DNA from: Prostheceraeus crozeri
Lineage: Eukaryota > Platyhelminthes > Polycladida > Euryleptidae
Direction of reading: 5' to 3'
NCBI GenBank assembly: GCA_907163375.1
Contig: CAJQUW010016879.1
Location: 992,001 to 1,056,000 of the forward strand
DNA length: 64,000 nucleotides
Part shown: positions 10,133 through 21,073 of the stretch, piece by piece
Numbering within the stretch: position 1 is the first letter of the stretch
How the letters are laid out: each line of letters starts with the position of its first letter
Made by a program: the position numbers and the translations under genes
Notes under the pieces: generated by a model
The model's input: the letters and a program-made list of their open reading frames with translations, nothing else
Told to the model about the DNA's origin: nothing
The model's database searches: none

Positions 10133-13100
10133 CTACAAGTCATCATAGTCGGTGATGACTTTCTTCTTGCGAACTCTGGGCCTTCGAGGTGAAGATTTGA
10201 GTTGAGATGGTGGAGATCTTGGCTGTGAAGAAGATCTGCGCTCGCTCGGAGATTCTACCATTAGAAGTGTGGAATCGGAATCCTCGGATATTGGAGAAAG
10301 TTGTGGCACAGGAAGCTCTACTTGTCTTTCGGGAGTAGATGCTGATGGCTGGCGGGATAGCTGATCCTGGTGAACCAGTCGGAATCGATTGTCCTGTGCA
10401 TCCAGTACCCAGGAGGTGTTGGATCCTCTTTCCAAAAGGAAAACGGCCTCCCGAAGCTTCCCTTCGCGACTTCTGTAGGCCACTGGCTGAGGGACTCGCA
10501 GCTTTCTACCATAAACAATCTCCGCGGTAGTTCGTCCATCTGGCCGCTGGAAACAGGCTCGGTGGTGTAGAAGGAGCCGCTTGAGATACTCATTGAATGG
10601 AACGTGGCTGACTTCGAGTCTCCATGCTTTCATACCATTCTTCACGGTCTGCACCCCACGCTCCGCCACTCCATTGGATTCGGGATGGTATGGAGGACTT
10701 TCCACCTTGGAGATTCCGTTCGTCTTGCAGAACTCGTTCAGTTCTTTTGAGGTGAATTCAGCTGCGTTGTCAGTCACGAGCACCTTCGGAACTCCGAATC
10801 TGCAGAACACGGTGGAGAGAGAGTTTCGATGACGTTGCTGGTCGTTCTCGCTTGAGGTAGGCTGCATTCGATCCACCCAGAAGCAGAATCGACTATCACC
10901 AACACGTTGCCGACATCAGGTATGTGGCACCAATGCGCGTGAACTCTCTCGAAGACATGGCTTGATGGCCAAGGATTGAGTTGCTTGGTGGTTGAAGGCC
11001 TCAGCTTACAGCAGATAGGGCAGTTCTGGATCCAGTGACGCAAGTCCGTGTGCATCGAAGGCCACCATGACGACAGCTTAATCCGATTGATGGTTGAGTG
11101 AATCCCTGTGTGCAGCTGGTGCGAGGAGTCGAAGACATCTTTCCTCAGCGTTCTTGGCACATAGCACTTTCCATTCATGTAGAGGAGATGATCGTCAACA
11201 GTCAGCTGCTCTCGGAGACGGTGGAATTGTCGCTCGATTGGTCGGAGATTCGTCCAATTCCCGGATTGAAGTCGCTTGACGATCGATTGACCAAGCTCGT
11301 CCAATTCCATCGCTTGCTGCAGACTACGCAACCAATCCTCGGAGATGTCGTCCGCCACGTTATTGATGATAAGGTCCTCCTTATCAGAGTCATCACTGTC
11401 CAGCTGCAGTCTTGTCAGCGCATCAGCATGCGTGATCTCGGTTCCGGGTCTGATGGTGAAGTCGAACCTTTGAAGCAAGATTGACCAACGAGTCAACCTG
11501 TTGGACGCGGCCTTGGGTAGCCTCGATCCTCCGTCTATCTGTTCCAGGGACTTGTGGTCCGTGATCAGATGGAAGTGCCGCCCCAGGAGCAGCTGCTTCA
11601 GTCGTAGAATCGACCACACGACCGCCAGCGCCTCTCTCTCAACGTTGCTGTAGCGCTGCTCAGCTGCAGTCAGGACGCGGGACACAAAGATGACGGGACT
11701 GCCATCCTGTGTCAAAACTCCACCGATCGCCCTCTCCGATGCATCAGTGGTGAGCGTCACAGGTCGATTGAGGTCGTAGCTGCGGAGGACGGGTGGATTC
11801 GCCATAAATCGAAGGACTTCATCGAATGCTCCTTGGTGAACATTGGACCACCGAAACTCCACATCTTTCTTTCGAAGATGATGAAGGGGTTGGACGATCC
11901 TCGAGTAGGCCGGAATCATTCTCCCGAAGAAATTTACGAGGCCCAAGAACGACTCGAGCTCGGACCGGCTTCTCGGAGGCTTGAAAGAGCGAATCTTCTT
12001 GGCGATGTCTGGATCGGGCCGGATACCAGTCGAAGAGATCACATGGCCCAGGAATTTGACTTCTGTTGTGTTGAGAACGGATTTGGACTGATTGACTGTC
12101 ACTCCTATCTCCTCCAAGCGACTGAACACGGCTGACAGACGCTTCGCCAGCGAGTCAGATGTGGGCGCGTGCACCAGTATGTCGTCCTGATATACAACAA
12201 CTCCGCCAATATCTTTGAGAATTGTCTCGATCACCCGTTGGAAAATAGCAAAGGAATTCTTCATTTCCTTCGGAAGGCGCATCATTTGGAAAAGGCCATT
12301 GGAGGTATTGATGGTGCAGAATTCTCGAGACCTTGTATCCAGAGGTATTTGCCAATACGCTTCCTTGAGATCAAGCTTGGCAAAAGCTTTGGCATCAGAC
12401 ATATTGGCATATGTCTCCATTGTAGGTATCGGGTAGGCGTCAGAGACAATACTGCGATTGAGGTGGACCTTGTAGTCGGCACACATTCTGAGAGAGCCGT
12501 CCCGTTTCTTCACCCATACGACTGGAGATGCATACTTGCTGCTGGAAACGGGTTTGATGATTGCTTTGTCTTGCAGTCGCTGCAACTCTGCGTTCACTTG
12601 ATCCACCATCGGTAATGGCACGGGCCTTGCCTTGCAAAAACGAAGCTTGGATTCATCAGCGATCTCGATGGATACCGGCTCGACCTTCATCATCGGGAGC
12701 CTCATCTCATCGACGTTGTTCGTTACGATTGGCTTCTTCACGAAATTGTCCAGGACATCACGACCAAGCAGACCGTACTGCTTTGTTGACTCGACCACCG
12801 TGATACTTGCGTGGAGGGAAACATCGTCTGTTTGCATCCGGCAATCGACCAGATCACCACGCGGCTTTCATTCTGTGCCCGTCGTAGGCAGAGAACATGC
12901 GATTGCAAACTGTGAGGGTCGGACTCCCCATGGCTCTCCACATCTTGGTCGATATGATGGTAGCAGCAGCACAGTGTCAATCTCCTTCAGGCTTGGGTAG
13001 TCGTTCAGGCGAATCACGATCCTTGTCTTGGTACTGTGCGTGGGCACCACGTCGACATGCATCAACGATTCTGAGAAGTTGATGGAGGACTTGCGATTAG

Positions 13101-13817
13101 AGGACTGGCTTGACTTGGAACGACAGACTGCTCGAAAATGGCTCATCTTGCCACAATTGGAACATGTTTTACCCATTGCCGGACATGTTGAGGACTTGCA
13201 AGTTTGTCTTCCACATCGGTTTCAGCTTCTTGTACCAGCCTTCTGACGAGCTGGACCTCTCGACTTGACGAATTGGCTATTGATCGAGTGGACTTCTCCG
13301 GTATTAGCCAACGCTCCTCCCTTGGCTACTTCGATAGCCTCGTACACCGACAAGGTATCTTGAACCACTTTCAATGTCAGAGGATCACTCTGTAGCAGCC
13401 TCTCTCTTGCTTCGATGCTGCGGCACCCAAGGACCAGCCGATCCCGAAGCATTGATTCCAGAGATGATCCGAAGTTGGAAAACTCAGACAACTTCTTAAG
13501 ACGTCCATAAAAATTGGCAGAGGACTCTTGAGGACCCTGGACAGCAGCACAGAAGTTTGAACGTTCTGCTATCTCCAGATGTTGACTTCTCAGGTGCGTC
13601 AAAAGCGTGTTCTTGGCTGAGGCATAGGTTACAGATGCATCCATGACCGAGACAGGCGCGAGCAAGTCAGCGAGCAGACTAGACGCCTTATAGCCATCGT
13701 TGCAAGCAGGTACGTCTTTTCGTCAATTGTCTTCCCAGTTGACGCTTCGACAATTGCGTGTGCTGCTTCTAATCTCGTGAACCAGTCCTGAGGATTATCA
13801 AAAAGAAAGGGTTCAAA
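10133..13817 (-). pseudogene. Gag-Pol region of Gypsy 2
   Basis: Reading from high to low coordinates on the minus strand: gag (FDNPQDWFTRLEAAHAIVE, about 13700-13815, and the reading at 13222-13665), then a CCHC knuckle (CSNCGKMSHFRAVC, 12868-13176). RT, RNase H and the start of integrase lie in one long reading (10774-12837) with the YQDD active site and the integrase finger at its end. The rest of the integrase core, including VTDNAAEF and SNGVAERG, is at 10133-10876. Pol would be made as part of a Gag-Pol precursor. The element is broken in a few places. Confidence 0.88.
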
Positions 13818-13819
13818 TA

Positions 13820-15170
13820 CAGATTGTTTCATAAAAAAATGGATCACCCTTAAACATCGCCTTAACTTCAACTTTGTCTAACTCCGCCAAACTTGAACGA
13901 ATTTCTCTGAAATTTGGAAGATATGTCAGTTGTGCTTACTAATATCATTGTTGGAAATTTCAAGCATGAATATTGAGTTGTTTTCCTGTTATAGATAAAA
14001 AAGTAGTAGATAATTTGATCTTCATTTAGCAATGTTACACAAAATCATACCTCACTCTTATAAAATTACATTTGTTTCCTTTGTTATGTAATATGTTGTT
14101 CTACAAGCCAAAAGCTATCAAGCAAAACAAAAATAAAGAAAATCGGTCAATCAGAGCCAGTATAGCACCATTATTCATCAACAATAATGTAACTGCTACA
14201 TGTGATTAACTGGACTTCATGTTCCATAGCTTCCTGACTTCGTTGCGGTGGTGTTGGCAGCACTCCTGATTGCTTTCAGCTAGAAATCTATCTCTTACCG
14301 GTTGAAAACAATAAAAAGCACAAATGAACAATAACGAGATCGCATTCACAAAAGGCAAAGTGTCAGGGTTTTCTTAGCGAGCTACAAGCAAGCGACTAAA
14401 TGTCCCTTACACAAATGTGCATCGATGGCATAATGATGATTTTCGACTCTGTCGTAAAGAGGGCTCTGGCCGTCCATGCAAAACATCCAAACGTAGAGAC
14501 CGCCTAATTTTGAGATTTGTTAAAGTTGATCCAAGTCTCTCGTTAACTGAGATGGCTGCACTATACTCGTCTATTTCTAAGTCCACTATTCGTAGAAGAC
14601 TTCACATACAGCAAGGAACCATGAATTCTGAACGCTATGTGAATGTTTTACGAATGAACATTGGCCAAATGACAGATCAACTTGGTGATCCATCGACTTG
14701 GTTATTTATGGATGATAATGCTACGTGTCACAGGAGTAGTAGAGTCAACTTATGCAAGTCTCAATTAGGGCCTAGGACATTATCTTGGCCAGCTCGTTCT
14801 CCTGATCTGAATCCCATAAAAAATGTATGGAGTATTCTAAAACGTAACCTTCGTCGTTCACTGCTACCTACAGATGGCGTATCACAACTTACGTCACTGT
14901 TAAAAAGAGAGTGGAGAAAGTTAGATCAGTCAAAAATCAACGATATCATCGAATCAATGCCTAGACGAATTGGTAATGTCATTGACAATAAGGGTAGGGC
15001 CACAAAATATTAGCTTCTTAAGAACCGTTACTGTATCATAGCTTATCAGATTATATAAGGACATTTAAATATATTAGGGACCTGAAATAACATGAAAAAT
15101 GCTTTCTGTATCATACTTATATTTTATTTAGTCAAATTTTAGGATGATCCACTTTTTATGAAACGGACTG
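13820..15170 (+). mobile_element. Tc1-family transposon (copy B), internally deleted
   Basis: Terminal inverted repeats of about 30 bp (left cagattgtttcataaaaaaa; right reverse complement cagtccgtttcataaaaagt) are flanked by TA at 13818-13819 and 15171-15172. The 1351-bp element lies inside Gypsy 2 immediately after its primer-binding site. It carries a defective transposase and so is non-autonomous. Confidence 0.92.
14324..15013 (+). pseudogene. Tc1 transposase with large internal deletion and Glu-to-Lys change
   Basis: The reading starts at ATG 14324 (MNNNEIAFTKGKVSGF) with an in-frame TAG at 14375-14377. It then runs open through the N-terminal HTH (KRLNVPYTNVHRWHND), the GRPCKTSKRRD hook and a second HTH (SLSLTEMAALYSSISKSTIR). 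It jumps straight from RRRLH to MNSERYVNVLR, losing roughly 120 residues including the first catalytic Asp. The second Asp is present (LFMDDNATCHR), but the catalytic Glu of PIENVW is Lys (DLNPIKNVW). The tail IESMPRRIGNVIDNKGRATKY is intact. This copy cannot be active. Confidence 0.92.
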
Positions 15171-15184
15171 TAGCTGCGACGCCA

Positions 15185-15568
15185 TGTTGTGTCTTGTGTC
15201 GTTATCTAGTGAGTGTTAGGGAACCGTAACAAATTTCCTATGATCCGGCTACGTAACGCAAAACCAGACGAATTGAGACAAGAGCTTGTGTGTTTATTAA
15301 ATTGCAACAAGGGTTTTTATATGACAAACACAATGCTGGGAGCTAGTCACTTCAGCTAACTGTGCTGTCATGTGAAAGGTTGTCTGACCTTACAACAAAA
15401 CTCTCACTTTGGTGTCAGTCAATAAGAGGCATGCATGCATAGATATCGTTGTCATTCATGTCATTAACAATAACAAAGCCTGTTGAGTCAATGAGCATTG
15501 TCTAGTCAACAATAGAAAATTTGTCTCTCTGCAAGGTTCATAGATATCTTGCATAGCGGCACACAACA
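15185..15568 (-). repeat. 5' LTR of Gypsy 2
   Basis: 384-bp partner of 9745-10127. It is followed on the minus strand by the TGGCGTCGC primer-binding site, which supports the orientation. Confidence 0.93.
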
Positions 15569-16116
15569 CTGTCCTTAAGGCGAACTGCCGTAAGCATTGA
15601 AATCGTCATCAGTTTGACCTCGACTATTCGCTCTACAAAAGTCACGTGAACTGAATCAATGCTCCCAAAGGCTTGCGTTTCGGACTGCCATTGGTAATTC
15701 TCCTTTCTCCTGCATGCGCTACCTGCAATCAGGTTGAAAATTGTCAGACGCCGCATTGTATGAAGCGTATGCCAACCGCCTTCCATTGTATGAGATCATA
15801 AGACCACAGAAATCCGACCTGATGTGACTGCCTCCCACCATAGTCTATGTAGAGGTTGTGTGTAGCACGCAGTGTTGTGTGAGTGTGTCTCCTCTAATCG
15901 AACAACTCAGATGATCTGCATTATTGTACTTTAATCGCCTTCCATGTCACCTTTGGCTGCAATGAATAAGTAGGATGAATGGTTTGAATTATACCTTCGA
16001 AAACCAGTAATTTCATTTGAAAAAAACCGGTAATTCGGTAATGAAAAAATCACAATTACCGTTATTACCGGTCTCGGTAATACCGGTAATGCGACCCCTA
16101 GTGGTGCATCTAGTTT

Positions 16117-16389
16117 TCACCCTATATCCCTGACGGCATATTGTAGAAGGTTATCTATGTGACTATTGCTAATAACATCACCAGTTGTTTCATCTATTAT
16201 CTCCCCTCTCTCATTGAACTTCACATGTGGATCAATGAAGTCAAATAATCGCTCAGCGCGCACACAATATGGTCGAGGTGTTGACAAAGTTGTATATCGT
16301 CGAAACTTATCACGAATCTGGCGCCTCTCATCAATGTTTTCAGCTGACTCCATTCGACGATTGGGATTCTCAATCTTCTGAATTTCCAT
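16117..16389 (-). other. Polinton-type open reading, partial
   Basis: 90 codons, rich in charged residues (ERRQIRDKFRRYTTLSTPRP, then FDFIDPHVKFNERGEII). It lies between the hAT right end and the ATPase on the same strand. I take it as part of a Polinton hypothetical protein because of its neighbours, and assign no function. Fossil. Confidence 0.4.
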
Positions 16390-16531
16390 ATCCTTTTGTG
16401 GTAGTTATATTTTTGACTTTCTGTGCACTTTGTAATATAATTAATTGTACATATTCCTCTTGAGGAATGACTACCATCTTTGTATACGACATGTTTGAGA
16501 ATAACAAGGCAACAAAGTACATTGCTTACAA

Positions 16532-17179
16532 CTAATTGTGAAGTGAGAAAACTGTCATTGGTTCAACGGAATTAGGTATGATGTTAGTTCGAAATCGAAG
16601 TCGTTCCGGACATTCCTGGGTTAGATTAATAAATAGATAGCCTTGTGGTTTCTTTCTTGCATCTTCATATATTTTTGAATGTACTTTAGGTTGTTGAGGT
16701 GACATCTGTCTACTGAGATGATGTATCTGACTGCTATCTCTTGGATTTTTAAATATAACCAAATGATGTGTATTCAAGCTTCTAGTTCTTTCCTCTTTCC
16801 CTCCGTCGAAGATGTTTTGGGTGATGTACATGTAGATAATGAAGGCTTCCCTATGATGCGCAGTTTGAATGAACATTTCAGTTACATCCTTTGAAGATTT
16901 GTTCTCACACAATTGAACATCTAACACTATTAGGTCACCTGCTTTGATATCCTCAGTAGTTGGTAACCCTTGTTTCACCTCATAAACTTTCTGGCGTAGT
17001 GTAGAATGCAGTTGTGGTTGAAATATTCTATAATACCATTTGACTCTCTTAATTTCCTTGTTAAGCATTTCATTTCTATATTGTAGTAATTGAGCTACAA
17101 ATGTAGTTTCACCGGACTGACATGGTCTGGTCACACACATTGTACGATCAGTAAATAGACGAAAATCGGCCATTAACAT
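16532..17179 (-). pseudogene. Polinton packaging ATPase (A32/FtsK-HerA type), fossil
   Basis: 215 codons. The N-terminus has a P-loop-like region (CQSGETTFVAQLLQYR). A central LIVLDVQLCE fits the Walker B strand. Then come FIQTAHHREAFIIYMYITQN, LNTHHLVIFKNPRDSSQIHH and a C-terminal stretch RLRFRTNIIPN, all hallmarks of the Polinton DNA-packaging ATPase related to poxvirus A32. In viruses this enzyme pumps genomic DNA into capsids. The reading is near full length for the family but the element is long dead. Confidence 0.85.
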
Positions 17180-17279
17180 TAAAGGTCAACACCCGCTAAT
17201 TTGCTTAGAACAAAAGAGTCATATGTTCCAGGTCAACATTCAGAAATTATGAATAACATATATAATGCACATTAAGAAA

Positions 17280-17492
17280 TTAAAACATTTGTGTATCCTC
17301 ATCACAATTAGGATTATAGAATGTCTTCAAGTCAGCATCTTGGCGTTTCAACTTTAATTTAAGATTCCCTTCTTTAGATTTCCGCTCTCGCTTTTTGCTT
17401 TCTTCTTTCTTATCATTTGAAGCAACCTTGTCAATGTTGAATAAACATATGTCGATTGGTAGTGGTTCATAGCCTAGTTGAAGAACGTTCAT
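17280..17492 (-). other. Small lysine-rich reading in the Polinton relic
   Basis: 70 codons with a very basic middle (KKEESKKRERKSKEGNLKLK) and an acidic end (NPNCDEDTQMF). It lies directly upstream of the ATPase reading. It is not recognised; it could be a small DNA-binding or core protein of the Polinton, by position only. Confidence 0.3.
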
Positions 17493-17495
17493 TTG

Positions 17496-18009
17496 TTAAG
17501 ATGCTATTTTACCGGTTGAACCATGAGAGCCGATGTAAAGTCCCGTAACGTGCACTAAGCCCATATAGCGTCCACGTTTAAGATCCTCACATTCCATTGA
17601 GATTGTAAGGAGATCGAATGCTTGAAAATGATCTGACAATTTCAAAAACAGTGTATCGAATTCCGGCAATCCCTTGTAACCATTCCCATCCTCTAATGCT
17701 TTTCTCCAATGGGTAGGAGCACTTTCGGGCAGCTCAACGCATTCTTTCGCGCAAGAGTCAATAGTTTTATGTATCATCTGTTGCCATTTTGCAAACGTCA
17801 CTCGCATTTGTCTCATATTGCTGTACCCTGATGTAGACATGCCATTACTGTGGAAAAATGGAACTTGAAAAGCCATCATCACCATAGCTCAACGTTTGAA
17901 AGTAAAATGTATTTCCAATTCCTTGCACCTGTCGTGTCGGACGGAGCTTCAAGAGATCTTTATCAAAAGCGTCACCCTCCTCTCTAATTGTGTACATTTT
18001 CTGAGTCAT
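17496..18009 (-). other. Polinton-type reading, unidentified
   Basis: An ATG at 18009 opens MTQKMYTIREEGDAFDKDLL..., then the text continues in the reading at 17496-17885 (FQVPFFHSNGMSTSGYSNMR; HVTGLYIGSHGSTGKIAS). It is the first gene of this minus-strand block and has a TATA-like box upstream. Its family is not recognised. Broken fossil. Confidence 0.35.
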
Positions 18010-18095
18010 GTTTCAACAATGTATTAATTCGGAGCTTTTCAACCAGCACTTGAATGGTCACTTGAAAGTGATTAAAAAGAGCATTAAAGCGTCTT

Positions 18096-18104
18096 CCTTA
18101 TATA
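18096..18104 (-). promoter_or_regulatory. TATA-like box upstream of the 18009 reading
   Basis: TATATAAGG on the minus strand, about 90 bases before the ATG at 18009 in an otherwise non-coding stretch. Position and sequence fit a core promoter; this is inference only. Confidence 0.35.
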
Positions 18105-18540
18105 CACTTCCATATGACTCATCAATTAAAATGATGACGTGTCAGTCTATGATTCGTTAACGTTATAGCAGCATGGCAGCAGTTGCTGCAATCTTTTTAA
18201 GAGGACTATTGGTTACACTATTAATACTTGCCCATATTTACGAAACGAGTTAGGCTAGGCTATCCCGAGATAGTCTAACCTGAGGTTAGAAAACTTATTT
18301 ATGACGCTGGATAAAACTAACTCGAGATACCCTAACCTGAGGTTAAAGTGATTCACACGAATGACGTCAGTCATTACTCACTTGCACTCTGCATCGTAAG
18401 AAAGCTAAAAATAAGCTTGAATTCTCCCGCGTGGACCAATCATAACGCCTACATATTTTGTTTCTGAGAGTGTCGACTTTATAAACATCGATTCAATCAA
18501 TCGTACTGAAGCGAACTGAGGAGACCCAGAATTATCAAAG

Positions 18541-19390
18541 ATGACTTTCAATGAAGACCTAGATTTGATTTTGATAGAAGGCTACAGAACACGAAAAGAA
18601 GTAATGGATTGTAGTGATAGGACAATCCAAGCCAATGCTGCCAGGAATTCGGCATGGGGCCAAATAACTGCGGAAGTCAACTCTGTCTCAAACGTTAAGA
18701 AAAACAAGGAGCAAGTTATAGCCAGGTACAAATATCTGAATAACAAAGCGAGAAGAAATATAGATAAAAAGAAGTACGTGAAAGGAACTGGTGGGGGTCC
18801 GGCGATGAAACTAGATCCTATCAGCGAGGCCCTTATTGAGACGAATGATGAGGACCCTACTTATTCTGGTCTCCAGGGGGCCATCGAGAACGGTCTCGAA
18901 ACTGAAGCAGGAGATTCCACTGAACCAGTTCAAGAGCCGCGGACCAGCGAAGAAATTATAGAAGGTGAGTTATTATTTATTTATATGTTTATTGAAGAAA
19001 TATGATTAAATATAATGAGTTATAATTCTCTAATAAAAGTTAAGTTTTTTGCAGTTAATTTTAAATAATTTGAAATTCAATTTCATCAACTTCAGGACAT
19101 TGAAAATAAATGTGCTCTTATTTATCTAAACGTTTTCCCAAATGATTAACTTTAGGGTTTTTTCAAACTCGAATATCCTTTTAATTTTAGTTGCAGTCAA
19201 TCGAAATCGAAAAGCATCGGGAGATGTTTCAGTGAATCGAATTCGCCAGCTCCAAGTCGAAGCCCTGGAAACACAAATTCAGGCAAACAAGGCCGTAATT
19301 GACACGTGCGGAAAAATCAACCAACTGATCCCGAAGTTATCGGATTTATTCATCAGTGAATCAGACGTAATGAGATATGCATGCAAATGA
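18541..19390 (+). CDS. Harbinger Myb/SANT-like DNA-binding protein, two exons
   Basis: Exon 1 is 18541-18964 and ends at a GT donor (gaag|gtgagt). Exon 2 is 19191-19390 after ttaattttag. The phases join (1+2) to give about 207 residues. Residues 1-90 form a Myb/SANT-like trihelix (NEDLDLILIEGYRTRKEVMD; SAWGQITAEVN; QVIARYKYLNNKARRNI). A low-complexity acidic linker follows, then a C-terminal helix (VNRIRQLQVEALETQIQANK). In Harbinger elements this partner binds the nuclease and helps bring it to the nucleus and to the transposon ends. No stop interrupts either exon, so the gene looks intact. Confidence 0.85.
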
Positions 19391-19490
19391 TAGGCTACTT
19401 TCAAGAAAGAAAACGATTGATTGGAAATCCTTTGTTTTTTAACGGAAATTATATATTGAAGGGAATTTTGTAATCCTTAAAAGAAATGTG

Positions 19491-19890
19491 GGGTCTTTTG
19501 TGTTATTTCACCCCCAATGTTTAAGCTCATCTAGAGACCGTAAAAATAATGCAATCTATATTCAATCAAAACAACTAGCTTGACGCCAAAATGCAGCAAT
19601 GTCCTGCATTATCGCATCAAATGGGTTTAGATTCTGTCTTTCGCACCTACAGCGCCTACATCGCTCACGAGCGCTGATAGTTGCAACAGATTCATGGATA
19701 GTGGCCGAATAAATAGAATGAATTGTTGACTGTGCTGTGACTGCGCGGCTAAGGAACGTGCGCTCTAGATGACTCATTAATCGATCACAAATGACCTGAA
19801 TAACCTTCCCCTAAAGTTTAATGATAATTGATTATTTTTACGGTCTCTAGATGAACTTAAACATTGGGGGTAAAATAACACAAAAGACCC
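19491..19890. mobile_element. 400-bp MITE with about 60-bp inverted repeats and 8-bp duplication
   Basis: It begins gggtcttttgtgttattt and ends with the complement (aataacacaaaagaccc). The inverted repeats continue inward for about 60 bp through a ctagagaccgtaaaaataat segment. Exact 8-bp duplications gaaatgtg flank it (19483-19490 and 19891-19898), which fits a hAT-driven non-autonomous element. No gene is present; the 71-codon open reading on the minus strand is incidental. Confidence 0.9.
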
Positions 19891-20066
19891 GAAATGTGTA
19901 ATCCTTGGACGTTTCAGGCTTTCTTGTATTAGAAATATTCAAAGTTAAATGAAATTATATTCAATTATACTAGTATTTGAGATTTGAGGAGATAAAGCAA
20001 AAATACCAGTAACAAATTTTTGTAATTATAGGCAACAATATCACAGATTTTCGGTACAAGATGCTT

Positions 20067-21073
20067 TCAAAAGTAATTTTGGACAATGTAATTTCGTTTA
20101 ATAATTCCTGAATTTAATTGGTTTCCTATAGCATCGTTCGTCGTCAGGTCATTAAACTCAGTCTGATCTGTAGTAGATTCGGTATCTGGTTCCAGGGTAT
20201 CATTGTCCAAAGCAAAATTATGTAGCACTGCCGCGACTCTAATGTCTCTTAGTAAAGTAGGAATTCTCCGACTTGGAAATTTCAAAACAGGAAAGCGACG
20301 TTTCCATCGTCCAAAGACTCTGGTTTTACAATGTGCATAGTTATAGGTTAATTCCTGTTGATTTGAATAGTTTCGTATGGGGGTCATCAACCAAGGGCGA
20401 AGAGGGTATGCAGAATCACCTAATAAGATACTAAGATTTTGATTAAAATTCCATGAAATCCCAAAGTCTACTCGCTCTGAAAATGAAACTATCATGACAG
20501 GAACCAGGCCATTCTGCGATAACATTGGTCAATTTTCCTTTAGCGTCACAAATACATTGGACGTTGATAGAATGGTAATGCTCTCTATTCACAAATCTTT
20601 ATTCATTGGAGTTAGGTTTCTCAATCGGGATATGTGTCCCGTCCACACATCCTATCACATTAGGAAAATTCCCGACTGTGAAATTCACGTTTAAGCCGTT
20701 GAATAGAATAAGCATTAGTAGGAAATTTCACCATTTCACGAAAATGATTGTCGATTGAAGAAGAAAACATTTCGATGGCAGCATGCGTTCCTGGTTGAGA
20801 GATGCCCAGGGTTTCTCCGATAACCGAATGAAAGCTGCCGGATGCAAAATATCTCAAACTCAAAGCAGTTATTTCTTCCACAGAAAGTGCAGAACTTCGA
20901 TGTGTAGGTCGTTGACAATCAGATCGAACAATACCACATAGTTGATGAAATCCATCTTTACTTAACCGGTATTTGTTTAAAAAATCGGCGTCACTGTAAT
21001 CAAAGATATCAAAACGTTCAAAAAACTGTCTCTCCGCTCGTACGTTTGGATATATGTCCATAAAAGCAGCCAT
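20067..21073 (-). pseudogene. Harbinger DDE nuclease (HARBI1-like), broken
   Basis: The N-terminal part (20660-21073) starts at MAAFMDIYPNVRAERQFFERF and contains LSVEEITALSLRYFASGSF and the HTH-like IGETLGISQPGTHAAIEMF. A frame change near 20690 leads to VIGCVDGTHIPIEKP (first catalytic Asp), with an in-frame TAA at 20599-20601. Then follow WPGSCHDS and the reading 20067-20525 with LLGDSAYPLRPWLMTP (second Asp). The usual R.VIER.FG segment with the third acidic residue reads KTRVFGRWKRRFP, so the catalytic Glu appears deleted. The protein would cut and rejoin DNA with the Myb-like partner encoded opposite, but this copy is dead. Confidence 0.9.

Larger units (their letters stand above)
9745..15568 (-). 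mobile_element. Ty3/Gypsy LTR retrotransposon 2, broken
   Basis: Minus-strand element with LTRs at 9745-10127 and 15185-15568 (about 384 bp, ends TGTTGTG...CACAACA). The primer-binding site is TGGCGTCGCAGC (reverse complement of 15173-15184) and a short purine tract (GTAGGAGGA) abuts the 3' LTR. Coding parts for gag, protease, RT, RNase H and integrase run from 13871 down to 10133. A Tc1 element is inserted at 13820-15170 between the primer site and gag. The LTRs are about 99% alike, so the insertion is fairly recent; the coding region has a few breaks. No clear target duplication was found. Confidence 0.9.
7446..16100 (-). mobile_element. hAT transposon 1, carrying Gypsy 2
   Basis: The ends are inverted repeats: tagaggccgcattaccgg on the left and the reverse complement of ccggtaatgcgaccccta on the right. 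Both subterminal regions are rich in ccggtaattcggtaat. Near-matching 8-mers ending in gtgca flank it (about 7438-7445 and gtggtgca at 16101-16108), as expected for hAT. Without the Gypsy insertion (9745-15568) the element is about 2.8 kb, normal for hAT. It interrupts the Polinton relic. The transposase is broken into several readings. Confidence 0.82.
6250..18228 (-). mobile_element. Polinton/Maverick relic, interrupted by hAT 1
   Basis: Old, broken remnant of a Polinton. The integrase is at 6300-7078. A run of Polinton-type readings, including a packaging ATPase, lies at 16117-18009, all on the minus strand. The interval 7446-16100 is a later hAT insertion. The right limit is uncertain: the PIF/Harbinger element begins at 18229, and relic coding on the same strand resumes after it (21384-22980), so the Polinton may extend to about 23 kb. 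No major capsid protein or DNA polymerase B was recognised and no Polinton terminal repeats were identified. There are many breaks and it appears old. Confidence 0.75.

Noticed and set aside
10339-13395. Plus-strand readings up to 148 codons opposite Gypsy 2 pol
   Set aside because: They overlap clear RT, RNase H and integrase motifs on the minus strand; no independent motif.
9740-15573. Target-site duplication for Gypsy 2
   Set aside because: Flanks (aatac and ctgtc) do not match; a 4-base actg match needs shifted LTR ends, so I do not claim one.
19562-19777. 71-codon Arg/Cys-rich reading inside the 400-bp MITE
   Set aside because: The MITE is non-coding by structure and the reading has no known motif.
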